A DNA stretch of 64,000 bases from Lumbricus rubellus (GCA_945859605.1 OX243816.1:27103924-27167923); one strand, 5' to 3'. Shown: positions 19,969 through 33,453, counted from the first letter of the stretch. Notes: a model not told the origin generated them from the letters alone. Translations and numbers: made by a program.

Positions 19969-22900
19969 GTCATTTGAACTGCAAACTAATTTTTAATTTG
20001 CTCTTAAATTATACAAATTCTGTATGTCGGTCATTTTGATTTTCTCTAATTTTGTGTTTTGGCTACTAAAACATTTGGTGTGTTTTCCATATGGAAATGA
20101 TGTTGACATTTTACACATTCTAAAGTCAAATTTCAGAACCAAGGTAAATGACCATGTTCAAATTGATTTTGCTAATTGTTTGTTGTTATGCTGTAATATT
20201 TTTGCTCTTTATCCAAAATTGCAAACCCATTGACATCTTGTGGAGCTGATTAATTATTAATTCAAGATCCTAACGGCTTTCAATTTATGGCTGTCAATTT
20301 TTCGCTGGTGCACATGAAACAAAATAGAAAATGTTTTGATGTACCTCTGTGTCCAGTCAGATTTGTTTGGTTACAACATTTCACCTTTAGTCAGCAACAC
20401 AGAAGAGTTTTTGTTAGTTACTTCGTGCTATTCTTCTCTTGTCATCAAGTGTCAAGTTATGTTATTTTATTAGGTATTTCAGTTATCTGTTGCAATATCC
20501 TGGGATTACTGAGTGACTTGACAGTGAAGATGTGTTGCCTACAATTACTTCAGTTGCATTTAATTTGGCATTGTGCTGTGTTGTACTTAGCAGTTGCAAC
20601 TTTCAAGACAGAACTGTTTTCTTGTACACTTCACAGACCTCATTGTTTTGTTTTTTTGTAACCTATATTAGGCTGCATGTTATTCGCAATTATTGATACT
20701 GCAACCATTTCAGAGTGTAAGTTTTTTCTAGGTATATAACCTCTTTAGCATGAAAAGTTTTTTTGTTGACTCCCTGCACCACCCAAGAAAATTTTGGGAT
20801 GACATGACACCAAACAAGCCTTTGGTTAAAAAGTATATTGAAGTATTCTAACAAATCCTATGTACCAGTCACGTCGGCCTAATGCCCAGTTGAACAATTT
20901 GATAGAACACGCACACATGGCAAAGGGTCGCACCATGCAAGCAGAGAATCAGCATTGTAATCCAACAGTGTGGTGGTGGCTGCCATCACTGTCATCATCA
21001 TCGCTATTCTCACAAAAACTTGAACTACTATGAATGTCAATGTCTCATCAAAATCAGATGTAGTGTCACTTTATCTAAAAAAAACCATGCTATTTCTTCA
21101 CTAGACAAACCACATTTAAAACACCTGCCATTATTACTTGCAATTGTGGTGCTGATGACAGCCAAACACAGTTGCGATCTAACTAGGCTGAGAGTATTAC
21201 AGCATGTGCTGTGATTCCCTGTACACAAACCAACCATGGTCTTCTGATGTTATCCCAAGTTTATATGAACTATGTACCTGACAGGTGGTAAATACAATCC
21301 ATGACAAGGTTAACTCTGGCTGCTTGCTATGAGAACAGATTATGTTGCTCAAATGTTTAGCTCTGACTCCATGCTGAAGGGTTTAGGTGAATTAGGTACA
21401 TGATACGTTGATCTATCCAGACTTTGTTAAGAATTGTTTAAAAGTGACTTTTGTTATTGAATTGACCGTGAGTTGATGTTGCAATGAACTGCACTTGTAC
21501 GCCAGTGGCCTTTGCATTTAACTGTATTAATTTTGAGCTGGTTTTGCTCTTTATCTCAACATATCTGTGAGTTGCAGATGTTCATTGAGTTCTCAATCTT
21601 TTCTGAGTTTGCTTGCACTAACTTTGTATTGTCTGCTTAAATCTAGCACCAAACTTAGAGCTAAGGTTGGTTTTTGTGACTGTTGTCCATAGCATTTCTA
21701 GATAGGGCCTACTTCAGTTGTTTTTTTACTTACTTCACAATTTGTTGTTTCTGTCATACTTTGATTCTTCAACAGATCACTTTGATGCATCAACAGATTA
21801 CTTTGATGCATCCAACAGATCACTATGACCACATACCTTTAGACTGGGTGGTTTGGAGTTTCTATTACGGGACTGGTCACAATGGTTGTACTTGACTATC
21901 AGATGAAATGTTTTGAACGGTGTCTTAGTGACTATATAATGTTTTGTCGTGGTAGGTATTGTTCTTGCAATAGATATCTGACAATGAATGTGAGTATTAC
22001 TGTAGTTGATTTTATAAATTTATTGGCTATGGCTTTATTGATTCTCTAGTCTCTATCTCGTAAAGAAGTTCGTTTCCACAACCAGCTAGATTCTTTTAAT
22101 TTGTTATGTGGACTCATTATATAAAACTTTACTTACTGACTGCAAATTTAGCTTTTTCAAAGTGGGAAAGTTGGTGCTAGAAAGTTAAATTACAATAGGT
22201 AGAGTTGAGGACTTGTTTGAAGGTTGGAAAGTTTCTAAGGTTGGAGCATATAGTGATGATGTCATAGGCATTAATGGTTAGGTTCAATGGTGATGTCATT
22301 CTTGTTTCATGCCATGGAGTCAAACTCTCCACTCACTGTAGGCATGAAAGACAGGACAGTGACATTTGACATCTTTAAAGTATTATTTGAAAGTCTACGA
22401 TGTAAGGGAAATCATCTATTGCTGTTCGTGATGGAACTTCCTTGAAAACTTGCAGGAAGTTCTGAGATAGAAGAATTAGTTCTTTCCATGAACTCTGAGA
22501 GAAGATTAAATGAGAGTAATAAAAGTGTAACTTTACAAAACTTGTGATTTCTCGTTTTGCAAGCAGTCAAAGTTATTGTTGCAATGGATTCTGTAATTGT
22601 TGAATGGTTTATAATTGATAATATTGATAAAATAACTGATAATAATAAGTGCTTAATGTCTTTCATCATGCATTTGTTCTCAATTGTTGCTATTCTGCAT
22701 TCATTGTATAATGCTAATTGCATTGTAACCATTGACAAGTATATCATTATCACCTGGAACCTAATGCATGCGGTATGTTGGAAACTTCTACGCTATGACA
22801 TGACTGACACAATTATTCGCAATGACCTACCACAATGTATTTAAATTAATTAATTTTTAAATCCTCTTTCAATTCGTTTCTTGTGACTGATTCCTAACAA

Positions 22901-23640
22901 GATGAGCAACCATTGCTGCAGTGATATGATAAATACATGACAAATTCGTTACTTGATTCTTCAACATGTTTTATGTTTTTTGTGCATGTTTTTTTAATAC
23001 AGGAGTTAAATTGTAATTTCATGAAATTACACATGATTCAGATAAACTGATATGGCATTGACAACAGCAGGTCTGATTTCTTTGCAAAACTTACTTCTTT
23101 TAAATTTAGCTATTAAACATTTATTCTGTTATGTTTTTGAGGATTGTCTTTTATTTTTGAAGTTTCTGTACTGGTTTGATGGTTTTATTGAATAGCAAGT
23201 TTTCGGATGCCTATATTTTTTCGACATTTTTTTACCTTGAAATATAAGCAACTTTCAAAACCTGTTAATCAGAATAAAAAGCTATTCTTTGCATAGCTTG
23301 GTTATGCTGTACTCTGTAAGTTGCACATTCATAAACAAACCCAAATATGTTTTCTTCGCAGTAAACTGGTTTCTCAGTAACAAAGCATTTTGAATTGTTT
23401 GTTGTATTAGATTTGCATGTGACTTACCTTTAAGAATGTTCATTAATTAATGATTAATTAACTATTGACTGATTTGACTTCGGTTGAGGATGTGAGAGTT
23501 TTCTTTTGCTGCATCGTATTAATGAATTATGCATATTTATTTGAATTGCAATACCTTCATAGTGACTTTGGTTTGACAAAGTTGTTTCTGTTATAATTGG
23601 CACAAAACTGTGTTTCAGTCTTTAATTCCACTAAACAGTG
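19969..23640. other. T-rich 3' flank of Homer, no gene seen
   Basis: There is no open frame with family resemblance or credible splice structure. A short array of about 20 bp units (cagatcactttgatgcatc) occurs three times at 21774-21830. The stretch lacks the AGGCCTA words that are abundant after 24060, like the transcribed Homer region. Confidence 0.5.
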
Positions 23641-23775
23641 CTGGCACGGTCCGCACGGAACGAAAGCAATATGAAAAATACACAGGACAGGGCATCTAGT
23701 CTACCTGTATCTTTATGCTACCGCTTTGCGTGTATTGGCTATTTTAAAATACTTTTGAAATAGTTTTCTACAGGT

Positions 23776-23893
23776 ACTATTCTGTTTCAATAGTCAACCT
23801 GTTTCTATTCTATTTAAATAGTTAACCTATTTCTATTCTATTTAAATAGTTAACCTATTTCTATTCTATTTAAATAGTTGACCTATTTATCCT
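23776..23893. repeat. 28-bp tandem repeat
   Basis: About 3.5 copies of ctatttctattctatttaaa + tagttaac, the first one diverged. It is AT-rich and non-coding. Confidence 0.88.
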
Positions 23894-25760
23894 AACACTA
23901 ACAGTGCTGCTGAAACCCCAAATTGTCCACAGTATAGGATGGGTCCACTTTCAAGAGACAATGTCTATTGTGGGCATTTGAGGGTTTTGCCTATGGACAA
24001 CCCCCTGAGTCGAGGGCCCTGACATGATGCAGATATGAAGGACGAGGGTTCACTGCCTACTAATAGGCCTACCAATGACCCATAAGGCTGCCTCGGCCTT
24101 CAACTTCCGAAGGGGTGACTGTAAAATGAGCAGAGGTCACATCGACGCCTTGCAGGCTGCCATACAAACAACCAATTCCCAGGCGTTGCAATCATGCAGT
24201 CCTACTGTATTGTTATTATATTTCAAAAGTTTTAGGACTAGGGCCTACTATTTAAAAAGTAGGCCAATAAAAACACTGTAAGCCTATGGGCTGTAGCCTA
24301 TGCAACATCGAAGTGGGTCAATTGATATGCATTAATTACCGGGTAGACCAGATGGGATGGTAGGCCTACACGTGATACTTCACAGACTACACAAAGTCAA
24401 GGTTATTACGGTACCGTACTTTTTAATAATATGCAACCCTTTTCCAGAACAAAAAACGTTAGGCTAGGCCTAATTTCTAACAAGGCAATTGTAATGGTAG
24501 GCCTAGCTTTAAGCAAATCTACGGACGACGCTAAATAAACAAATAGAACTAATTAAACGACAATGCTAGGAACACCAACTAATTTCCGAAATCTTAAGAG
24601 ACTAAAGGTCTACGTCAGATATAAACAGGAGAATATACCTCTCAAATAACATGCAACTATTAAGTGCAAAAAATAGCCAACCTACAGGCAGTCCTCTTTT
24701 CTAAATGTCAATGTATGAAATCTACACACCGCACAACGATTGCCACACTGACGTCGTCACTTATGTAAGTTCCGTTAATACAGTAGGCCTATGTATATAG
24801 CCATATGTAATTATGTAGGCCGATACACCTGTGGATTATAGGCCTAGGCCTACTCACAATAGGAAACGACAAATGTGTCACATCAAGTTAACTAGCACCA
24901 AGTATCTCCATATTATAATAAAACGCTCAGGAATCTGGCTTGTACAGCCTATGTGTGTATGCATATATGTATAGGCCTACATGCACATGCGTGCACAGTG
25001 TGCACATGTGTGCATACATAGCCTAGTAGACTTAGTCTACATAGGCTACCTGCAATTAAGCATAATATGACAAAACTCATTAAGGGACTTCATGTGTGAG
25101 GTAAATCGCTGAGTGGTGTTGCTGCCTAGTTGCCGGTTGACGTCGCCGGTTGACGTCTATTTGTTGCTGATGAGGTTGGGCCAACCAGCTGAGTCGAGTT
25201 CACGTTTCATCTGGCATATGACGCACAGAGGGCAGCAGCTGGTCAGCAAACAATCGCGGAAAATAGTTCCCTGGTAGAAAAAAAATCCACAATTCCACAT
25301 GAATGTGTAGACTATAGTTACATATTCATGCTGTAGCATATGGCAAGCATTTCTTAGGCCTATTTAGGACTACATTTAAAAATGCTTATTTTGATTCAGC
25401 CTCTCGTTTCAGATACCTTGAGACTTAATTGTCTCAGTCACGGATTAGTCGCATATTTATTCTAATAGCCTATCAATTCACGGTACACACTCATTTAAAA
25501 ACTCAGTTGAGTTTCAAAGATTGAAATAATATCTTAAATAGATGCGAAACATAATCGAGAATCAGAAAATTTAAAACTGAACGACTTTTAACTTAGATCT
25601 ATAGATCCTAACTTGCATCTAGCCTAGTAGCCTATGCATTTGTACCTAAAAAAGACGGCTGGAGGACAGATCGAGGTGGCACTGCATGTAGGCCTATGGC
25701 CTTAGCAGGCTTAGCTTACAGTGTTACACTTACTAACAGACTCGCTTCACAGCATCTGTC
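23894..25760. other. Intergenic DNA rich in AGGCCTAC
   Basis: I see no gene. The word aggccta and its overlaps (for example taggcctaggcctac near 24840) are frequent on both strands. The TG/CA-rich stretch at 24950-25020 is low complexity. Confidence 0.6.
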
Positions 25761-26529
25761 AGCAGGGGCGCCGTTAGGCGTACGCACGTACGCAAGTGCG
25801 TACAGCGCGGAAAGGCTAAAAAAAATTTCTACAAATTGTAAATTAAAGAATTAAAGCGTGAAATATTACATTTTTAGTCCAATAAATCATTATAAATGCG
25901 ATGATTGATGCAAATTAGTTTGCAGGGGTAGTGTTTAGGAGGGGGAGGGTGTTATAATTTGAAGCCTTTAGAGTTTAGACCTACACCGGTTAGGCTCTAT
26001 ATATAGTTAAAATGTAACTTGCTTGCGGATGGGTTTTGAAACGCTTTGTTGGTAGTGAGGCCTGTTTAAACTGTGAAAAATTACCTGTATGCGTACAGTG
26101 GCGGCGCCAGAGGGAGCTAATGGGAGGGGCTAAGCCCCCCTAAACGTGGCTCAGCCCCCCCCCCAAAGAAAAAAGCTGAAAATGCCTAAAACGGCTTACA
26201 CTTCGTAATAAAGAAACTAGACAATGACCAACGGCAACGAAATCAACTATATTATCATAGTGTAGATGCTTATGCCATTGGCGGCACCAGATGAGGGGGT
26301 TAGGGGCTAAGCCCCTAAATGTGACTCAGCCTCATCCCAAAGCAAAAAGCAATGAATCTCCATGTATCGGCTTAAAAGTTATTATTATCTTGTTTTCGGA
26401 CCTCAACTGCGGCGGACGGTCATACATCGACTCACATGTGAGACATCAATTGCGACTGGGCTCGACTCCCGGACATCGACACTCTCTGCGACTCAACACT
26501 AGCATACATACATGATACAGTACTCTTAT

Positions 26530-27030
26530 TTATACACTAATGGAGCTGCAGGGGACAGAGGGCTGAGGTCCGGGCCGGTCTGAGAACCGGTCTGGCGGGG
26601 GGAAAGAAGCAGAGATCCGCGATGGCGGACCAGGGGGTTGAGGTACCGACCGGTCTGAGGTCCGAACGGGTCTGGAAGAGGGAAGAGGACTGGAGGGTTT
26701 GAACTGGCGGGGAAAGGGGTTGAGATCCGGACCAGTCTGAACCCGGGCTAGCGGGTGAGGGGGCTGGAGGTCCGAGGCGGCGGAGGGCTGAGGTCTGCGC
26801 GGGGACAAGGGGACTAAGGTCCGGAACGGCGTGAGTCCGGGCTGGCGGAGGAATGGGGCTGAGGTTTGGCCCGGTGTGAGTCCTGGCTGGCGGAGGAAGG
26901 GGCTGAGGTTCGGCCGGTGTGAGTCCTGGCTGGCGGAGGAAGGGGACTGAGGTTTGGCCCGGTGTGAGTCCGGGCTGGCGGGAGAAGGGTGTTGAGTCCG
27001 GGTTGGCGGAGGAAGGGACTGAGATTCACA
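26530..27030. repeat. GC-rich minisatellite
   Basis: Degenerate tandem units of about 45-60 bp are built from ggctggcggaggaaggggct, gaggttyggcccggtgtgag and tcc. This is strikingly GC- and G-rich on the plus strand compared with the AT-rich neighbourhood. Proline-rich open frames on the minus strand are a by-product. Confidence 0.85.
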
Positions 27031-27207
27031 AGGACAGCAATTTTGAATTTTGCTACAATAGCGCGTCGACGCTTATGCTAATAGAATGCGCCGCAGACCG
27101 TGATGAGGTTATGTGCACCATGTCCGGCCGGCCTTCTGAGGGGCTACGCCGGTAGCCCTACACAACTATTCATTGGGAAATGGGTGTTAATTTAGCACCA
27201 GCAGACA

Positions 27208-27270
27208 TGGGCGGAGACTTGGGAGCCAGGGGACGGTCCACAAGACCCCGAAGTTTGTGGTATTTCAATA
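27208..27270 (+). repeat. Single end of the CATGGGCGGAGA-type element
   Basis: catgggcggagacttgggag followed by ccaggggacggtcc matches the left end of the 9440-10770 element. No matching right end is recognised nearby, so this is a truncated copy. Confidence 0.6.
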
Positions 27271-27659
27271 TTTCAAAAATATCTAAAAAATGTCAGTATA
27301 AATTTCTAGAGTGTTATCTATATACTGTTTATCCATCATGAACAATTTTGCTAGGACAACGGCAAAACTGGTATACCCTTGCAGTGTGGCATTCAATAAT
27401 TTATACAACGTACGTGGGGGACCATTATTGAACTCATAAACCATTTCTTTCAGCAATAAAATAATTATGAGAAATTTGTTGAGATGACAGCTTAAAATGT
27501 TAGGCTACCATTAAAGTGCTGATATCCAAAATTTAAAGAATGGCCTACAAGGGGACACTTTTGAAGTCATAATCCACAACTTTCAGCATTGAAATGATGA
27601 GCTAATTAGTAAAAAGATGACAGCCCAAAATGCTATTATTGCTATGTGGAAATTCCCAA

Positions 27660-28165
27660 AAAATTTCATAACTTTATCGTTCATAAACAGTTAGCAAACA
27701 TGAGCCTGAAACGCGCTCCTGTCGATGTCAACAGCGAAAAACGCGCTGGTTTCTGGGGCTGCGCCCCAGACCCCGCTGGGGGAGCTTACGACGCTCCGCC
27801 AGACCCCCTATAGTCAGTATGACCTTCGTGCATTCGGCACTTGCAGCTTCGCGTCTCCAGCGCATGCAAAATTACCGCCCTTAAGAAAAATATTCTACTT
27901 GCGTTCCTGGGAGGAAGGGCTTGGGATTTCAGCCCCCAAACCTGAAATTCGGGCGCCGCCACTAATTGTAACCGTAAAACCCCCTACAAACGACATCATA
28001 TTTAAGTTTTCATGATTTTATCGTTCATCTACATGTATAGCTGGCAAAAAAGAACCTAAAAAGGGCTCAAGTTGAGATCAACAGAGCTAAAAATGCTTTG
28101 GCGGCTGGGGCTCCGCCCCAGACCCCTCTGGGGGAGCTTACGACGCTCCCCCAGACCCCCTAGTC
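27660..28165. repeat. Two more copies of the GC-cored dispersed repeat of 1-773
   Basis: Copies at about 27668-27810 and 28018-28165 both show tttatcgttca, caaa/cat-rich sequence, then ggggct[gc]cgccccagacccc and tgggggagcttacgacgctc. The first 773 bases of the window carry the same family in the opposite orientation. Confidence 0.8.
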
Positions 28166-28960
28166 GGTATGGGCTTCGTGCCTTCGGCACTCGCAGCTTC
28201 GCGCCGACATAAAAATGTTCCAGTTGGGCTTGGGGCTTCAGCCCCCCCCCAAAACCTGAAATCCTGGCGCCGCCACTGTATGCGTATACCCAAAAGGGGA
28301 CAAAAAGCTTGTGATACCTCGATCATAATCGCCAGTAGGCATATACGGTATATAATGTACACACATAGTCTATATAATATATATAAGCTCGTATCGATCG
28401 CTGTTCGCTTCATATTATTTTGTGCAAGTTGTGCGTACAGAAAAAAATTCCTGGCGGCGCCGCTGTCTGTCAGCTACAGGGCCTGGTATCAACAGCGCAT
28501 TGCCGCCTTCCCATTAATGATAATAATTATTATTATCATTCGTTTATTGCATGTATCTTGCAACCAAGTACCAATCGATGGCGCTGAGTAGGATTATTGC
28601 GAGCGAGTAACTTAGGCTAATGCTCGAGATAGACTCACATAGACATAGGCCTACACAGTAAGCCTAATCATCTCGAGTGAGACTCGAATCGTAGCCTATC
28701 GTTCGCATTATAAAATTATTGTTAACCTAAAACATAATATAGCCTAATTATAGTATGCATTCACTGATTAGTCTTGATAATTTATTATTATGATATTATA
28801 AGATTGGATTGGAACTGACTCGAATTCCGAGCATGAGACGGACTTTGATGCGTAGAGACATCAATCCTCCAGGAACGACGCATGGCACACAGCAGTGTTC
28901 ACCGATCCGTCTTGATATCTGTCCGGAACAGCAAGGTGCACAGAATGCAACGAGAGCACC

Positions 28961-29100
28961 TGCATGACAAAGATCAATCAGATTCAAATCAGATCTGCAT
29001 GACAAAGATCAATCAGATTCAAATCAGATCTGCATGACAAAGATCAATCAGATCGAATCAGATCTGCATGACAAAGATCAATCAGATACAATCAGATCTT
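28961..29100. repeat. 35-bp tandem repeat, four copies
   Basis: Units starting tgcatgacaaagatcaatca + gat..aatcagatc occur at 28961, 28996, 29031 and 29064; the first two are identical and the last two slightly shortened. The unit is rich in the GATC tetramer. Non-coding. Confidence 0.95.
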
Positions 29101-29575
29101 CATAAGAAGATGAGCGAGATGTGATCTGAATTAGATAGACCTACTTTGTAAAACACGAAAGATTTTTATTAGGCCTATAATTATCCTAGTGATTAATTTT
29201 GTCAAAATAATTTTTAATTTACGATTAGGCCTACTTTAGACTCAGGCAGCACTTAGCATGAGAAACACGCATCTCACAGCAATGAATGGGTGGTCAAACG
29301 TTTAATCAAAAGCAAGATGATTTATCATCTCGCTGTTGCCTTTGCGTCTCATCTTTACATCTGACTTTCGTGAGTTACACGCCATTCATTTAGTCGACAG
29401 GAATTAATGTCCCTACGCTATAGTTGGATTTTTCTTTGTTTACATCACATTTTGAAACATTCTCAACTCTTCCTAAGATTGATTGATAATAGCCTACTTT
29501 TAACAGGTTCACAAGCTTACGTATAATTATAACGTATGCCAGATTAATCGATTTTAATTTTACCTTACACCAGCC

Positions 29576-29645
29576 GTGTGTGTGTGTGTGCGCGTGTGTG
29601 TGCGCGTGTGCGTGTGCGTGTGTGTGCGTGCTTGTGTATGTGTAG
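29576..29645. repeat. (GT)n/(GC)n microsatellite
   Basis: Alternating purine-pyrimidine tract of gt with interspersed gc. Frames encoding Cys-Val or His-Ala runs are artefacts. Confidence 0.95.
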
Positions 29646-30620
29646 CGGTTGTAGCCCATATATCCATATATATATATAACTATATGATCAATTGGATAAG
29701 AAACTATAATTATGGTATAATCATAGAGAGTAGCTCAGTAGCAAGCCTTATGAAGTCTTAGGCTATTACTCTCAAGTCATAACATTTTGCACTAACAGTT
29801 CTTGCAGTCGTCCGTGCATCGGAAAAGACCAGACTGCCATTCGCGATTTCCAGTGATCACGTGGTTTGTCGACTGCCCTGAACTGGTCACCTGACGAGTG
29901 ACCACAGTAGTCGTCGTGTGAGACATGATGCTGACCGCGCGAAGTTGACCAATTCAGTCGTCTGGAAAAAGCAAGACGCCGACCTACATGTATAGTACAG
30001 TACGTATAGGCCTATAATAGTCTACTAGACGTTAATTAAAACGGAATAATTAACGGAATTCTTATCATTGCGTAAGAATTTCACAAGTAGCAAGTGTAGG
30101 CTACATTAACTTGTAGGGCATACATACTTACATAGGCCTATTCGGTGTTTTATCAGGATTGGTAGGTCTATACACAACTGGAAAATTCAATAGGAACAAG
30201 TGTGCCGCTATATATAGGCTACTAGGCTATCTATAGGAGCCCCACTTCTCCAGGTATCATCCAGAGACCGACTTAATAATCTTAGCGATTGAGGTTAAAA
30301 AAAGTTTTATGGCATTGCAGGGGTCAGCCAGCAAGATCTTAAGTTATTCAGTGAAATAGGATCATTGTTAGTAATGATAGCCTACACCACTACAATGACC
30401 TAATCCAATCGAGTATTGCTTGCTGATAGGCTAGTAACTGTAAGTTAGTTCTGCCTGAGTGCTGCGACCTGCAGTGGCAGAATGAATCCTTGTAGCGAAC
30501 GATTAGGCCTACAAATTTGCATAAAATGTAAAGTGCTGCACTGCAGCTGAAAAAAGATTCCCGAATCCCTGCAGTTCTCCCAAAAATAAGAGGTCACATT
30601 CCAACGTACGTAACCTACGT
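29646..30620. other. Intergenic, no gene seen
   Basis: AT-rich with scattered aggcctat words. No credible exon. Confidence 0.5.
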
Positions 30621-30628
30621 GTTGGTTG

Positions 30629-30931
30629 CAGTGGTGTAGTCCTAAAAAATGAAGTGGGGGAACGCTTCATATTAGGCTTACAATTTTTTCTCAATGATTA
30701 ATTTATTGTTATTACAATAGGCCTACTAGCCTACTGTACTACTGTACTATTTTCATTTATCATTAGCTTTTATTTACAAGCCATTGAACACATATATAAA
30801 TATATCTTCGAAACTGCGAAAGGCTCCAGTAAGTAAGCAGCTGAAACTGTGAATCTTGAATTTTTTTCCTTCCTGGAAAAAAGTGGGGGAACGGCGTTCC
30901 CCCGCGTTCCCCCCTCCCCACTACACCACTG
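30629..30931. mobile_element. 303-bp hAT-like MITE
   Basis: The inverted ends are cagtggtgtagtcc and ccactacaccactg, with subterminal gtgggggaacg and cgttcccccc. The exact 8-bp target duplication gttggttg is at 30621-30628 and 30932-30939. No transposase. Confidence 0.93.
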
Positions 30932-30939
30932 GTTGGTTG

Positions 30940-32380
30940 CATCCTGTCCTGATGCTGCCTGACGAAAAGCCGCAACCTGTCGACCAGCCCCCGTTCAAAG
31001 AACTATTCAGGCGTAGCTCTGAACAAAGGCACTTTACCATGAAGAATGAGAGCAATTATAGGCCTACGACTCTACATGCTTTGTCACTAAAGAGCGAGTT
31101 AGATCAAGGATGAAGTCGCTTTGAGCGGTTGAAAAGTAGACCTACTTGCTCAGTCAAGTACGGTGTAGGCTTAGGTTTAGAGTAGATTGGCAAAATCCAT
31201 TGCTCATACAAATTAGCTTCTGAACGATGGCTAACACAATTAAACATAGGCCTAACTAATAAAAAATTCTTTCCGATAATTTCTTACAATGCTATTTTAT
31301 GGTTGCATTAGCACGACGAAACGTTTGCGTCAACCGAAAAGATTTTCATTCCCAGCAATGCGCTTTCAAAGACTATTGGCCTATAATTATTGGTGTTAAA
31401 TGGTACACACGCACCTCGTTTTCAAATGGTGAATGAAGCTTAACATCGACCCCTTTACATTAATTACTCATATTTAACGTTGAAACTAAGACCGTGCTGT
31501 TATATCATTTCATGGAACTTACCAAGCTGTATTAAATGAGCCTAACTGTATACCAGCTCCTCGTATCTCCAGAACTCCAGCGGACCTGTTAGTATAATAT
31601 GATGCAGCCAATGTGTCACCAGTCTGCGAGGTATAACTATTATTGTCAACCTCTGGGCTGCAGCAGCTGCTGTTCTAGATGACCTATTTAAAGCGAGCAT
31701 CTCAGGCGAAGCAGGTGGTTGTAGCGTTGTAGGTCAAACTCGTCGCTCGCGGCGGCGATGTGTAGTAGGCCAACGACGTGTGATCACAATAAAGACGATG
31801 TCACACGCAAAAGCTTTCTCGTCGATATATACGTGTCTATTGATTAATATTTATTGATCCATTCGTATCCGACTCTGGATCTCTAAACCACCCGCTTAGT
31901 TGTTTTTGACCGTATATAGCCACAGGCGATTTCAAGATGGATGAGGTCGCAGCACATTTCTTACATGACCTCAATATGACAATAGAACACCAAAGTTGCA
32001 TGTTCTGATCAATCAGATGAAGCGCTGATTATTATTATATGAATTGCATGTAACACGCATCATCATAAATGCAAACGATACAGTCACTACTATCACATTG
32101 TGTAGTCTACTCGGATGACTATAAGCCTTATAAGGGCTAACATAGTTAACGCCTAAGGGTTAATTATTAGCTATATTCATTCAATAACGACACGCTAACC
32201 ACCAATCGACTTCGCCATGTTAACAAAGTTAGCTTTGATTAATGAAACAATAAAGCCTATTATATTCAGCCGGTCTTGACAGGAACCTTGATTTCTTACA
32301 GGACGATCTCCGATGTCTATCGAATTCAGCACCTGAGATAGGTTAATGCCACCTATTATGATGTGAAGCAACACGTTATT
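30940..32380. other. Intergenic, no gene seen
   Basis: No open frame with resemblance to a family and no tandem repeat. aggccta words occur throughout. Confidence 0.5.
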
Positions 32381-32485
32381 GAGTGTTGATCAAAACACCT
32401 AGACATCATCACATCACCCCCATCTTCAAGTCACTTCATTGGTTGAAAATTCCAGAGCGAATCCACTTCAAAGTTCTCTCCTTAA

Positions 32486-33453
32486 CCCTCGGGCTACCAG
32501 GGGGGGTGGTATCCACCCCCCTAGGTTTTTCCCAAATCATACTTTTTTCGTTTGGAATAAAATTTTGACGTTTTAGGTAGCTGTAGAGGATTCATTTGCA
32601 CACATTTTGAGCTAACATGTGTGATGATATACCATACCATTCAAAAGCTATACCAGATATACCCGAGGCACCAGGGTGGTGGATACCACCCTCCTTAGAT
32701 TATTGGCTGTATCTTATCGGTCCTTTGACATGAAGAGACACAAATTACACCATTCTGTAGAGGGAATGTGGGGGCTACATTTCCATGCTCAGTGAGTTGT
32801 CTTTGGACAACCGGAAGTGCTCAAAATAAATTAAAATATAAATAAAGGAGTTTTATTTTCATAAAAGTTTCATGTTTTTCCTATTACAAATTATTCATAT
32901 TTTATTTTTTAAGAGAAATAAATTATGTCATTCTATAGAGGGCATTTAGGGCTATTTTTTTATACCAATTAATTTGACATTTGATGACCGGAAGTGCTCA
33001 AAATAAATTTAAATGTGTGAAAATGTTGGGCTTTTTTACAACGCAAACCGATAAGTCTTCGTAAACGTTTTTCAGCAGCTAATACATGTTTTTTTCTTGT
33101 TATTGTAATTAAAACTAACTTATTACTAGTTTTTATAGTTGAATATTGGACTTTATTATATGTAAACTATTTTTAATTAAATAAATTGTGTTAAAAACAC
33201 ACAGAATCTAATATTTTGCTTATGCGAAAGTATACATTTTGTGGAATCGACGGGTGCCTACGGTAAAAAATTCATAACTTCGGGGTGCTTTCATATATTT
33301 TAAACCTAAATATACCATGTTGTGCAGAAATGAATGCTGAATCCATTGATGTATTACAAGTTATGATATCTCAAACGAAACCCAAAATCCAGGGGGGGTG
33401 GTAACCACCACCCCTTGGTAGTCAGTGTTACAAAAAGCTTGGTAGCCTGAGGG
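32486..33453. mobile_element. 968-bp non-autonomous piggyBac-like element
   Basis: It is flanked by TTAA at 32482-32485 and 33454-33457. The inverted ends are ccctcgggctacca and tggtagcctgaggg. A duplicated TTAA plus a CCC-beginning end is the piggyBac signature. Palindromic ggtggtatccaccc words occur near both ends and internally (near 32510, 32690 and 33400). The interior is AT-rich with no transposase. Confidence 0.9.

Larger units (their letters stand above)
25761..28470. mobile_element. Nested composite of GGCGCC-ended repeats
   Basis: An outer left end (cagcaggggcgccgttaggc, followed by cgtacgcacgtacgc) at 25761 faces an outer right end near 28430-28465 (gtgcgtacag ... ggcggcgccgctg). 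Inside, cagtggcggcgccag at about 26097 faces ctggcgccgccactg ending at about 28277. Another ggcgccgccact end is at about 27951-27962 and a related ggcggcaccagatg end at 26279. The content is non-coding except for repeat frames. Its assembly by successive insertions is inferred; exact target duplications were not established. Confidence 0.65.

Noticed and set aside
20287..20661. 124-codon frame in the Homer 3' flank
   Set aside because: T-rich, cysteine/phenylalanine-heavy composition typical of translated UTR; no similarity.
26530..27155. Proline-rich minus-strand and Gly/Trp-rich plus-strand frames
   Set aside because: By-products of the GC-rich minisatellite; no start context or family similarity.
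28961..29100. Possible CRISPR-like array
   Set aside because: Four adjacent 35-bp units without unique spacers in a eukaryotic genome; an ordinary tandem repeat.
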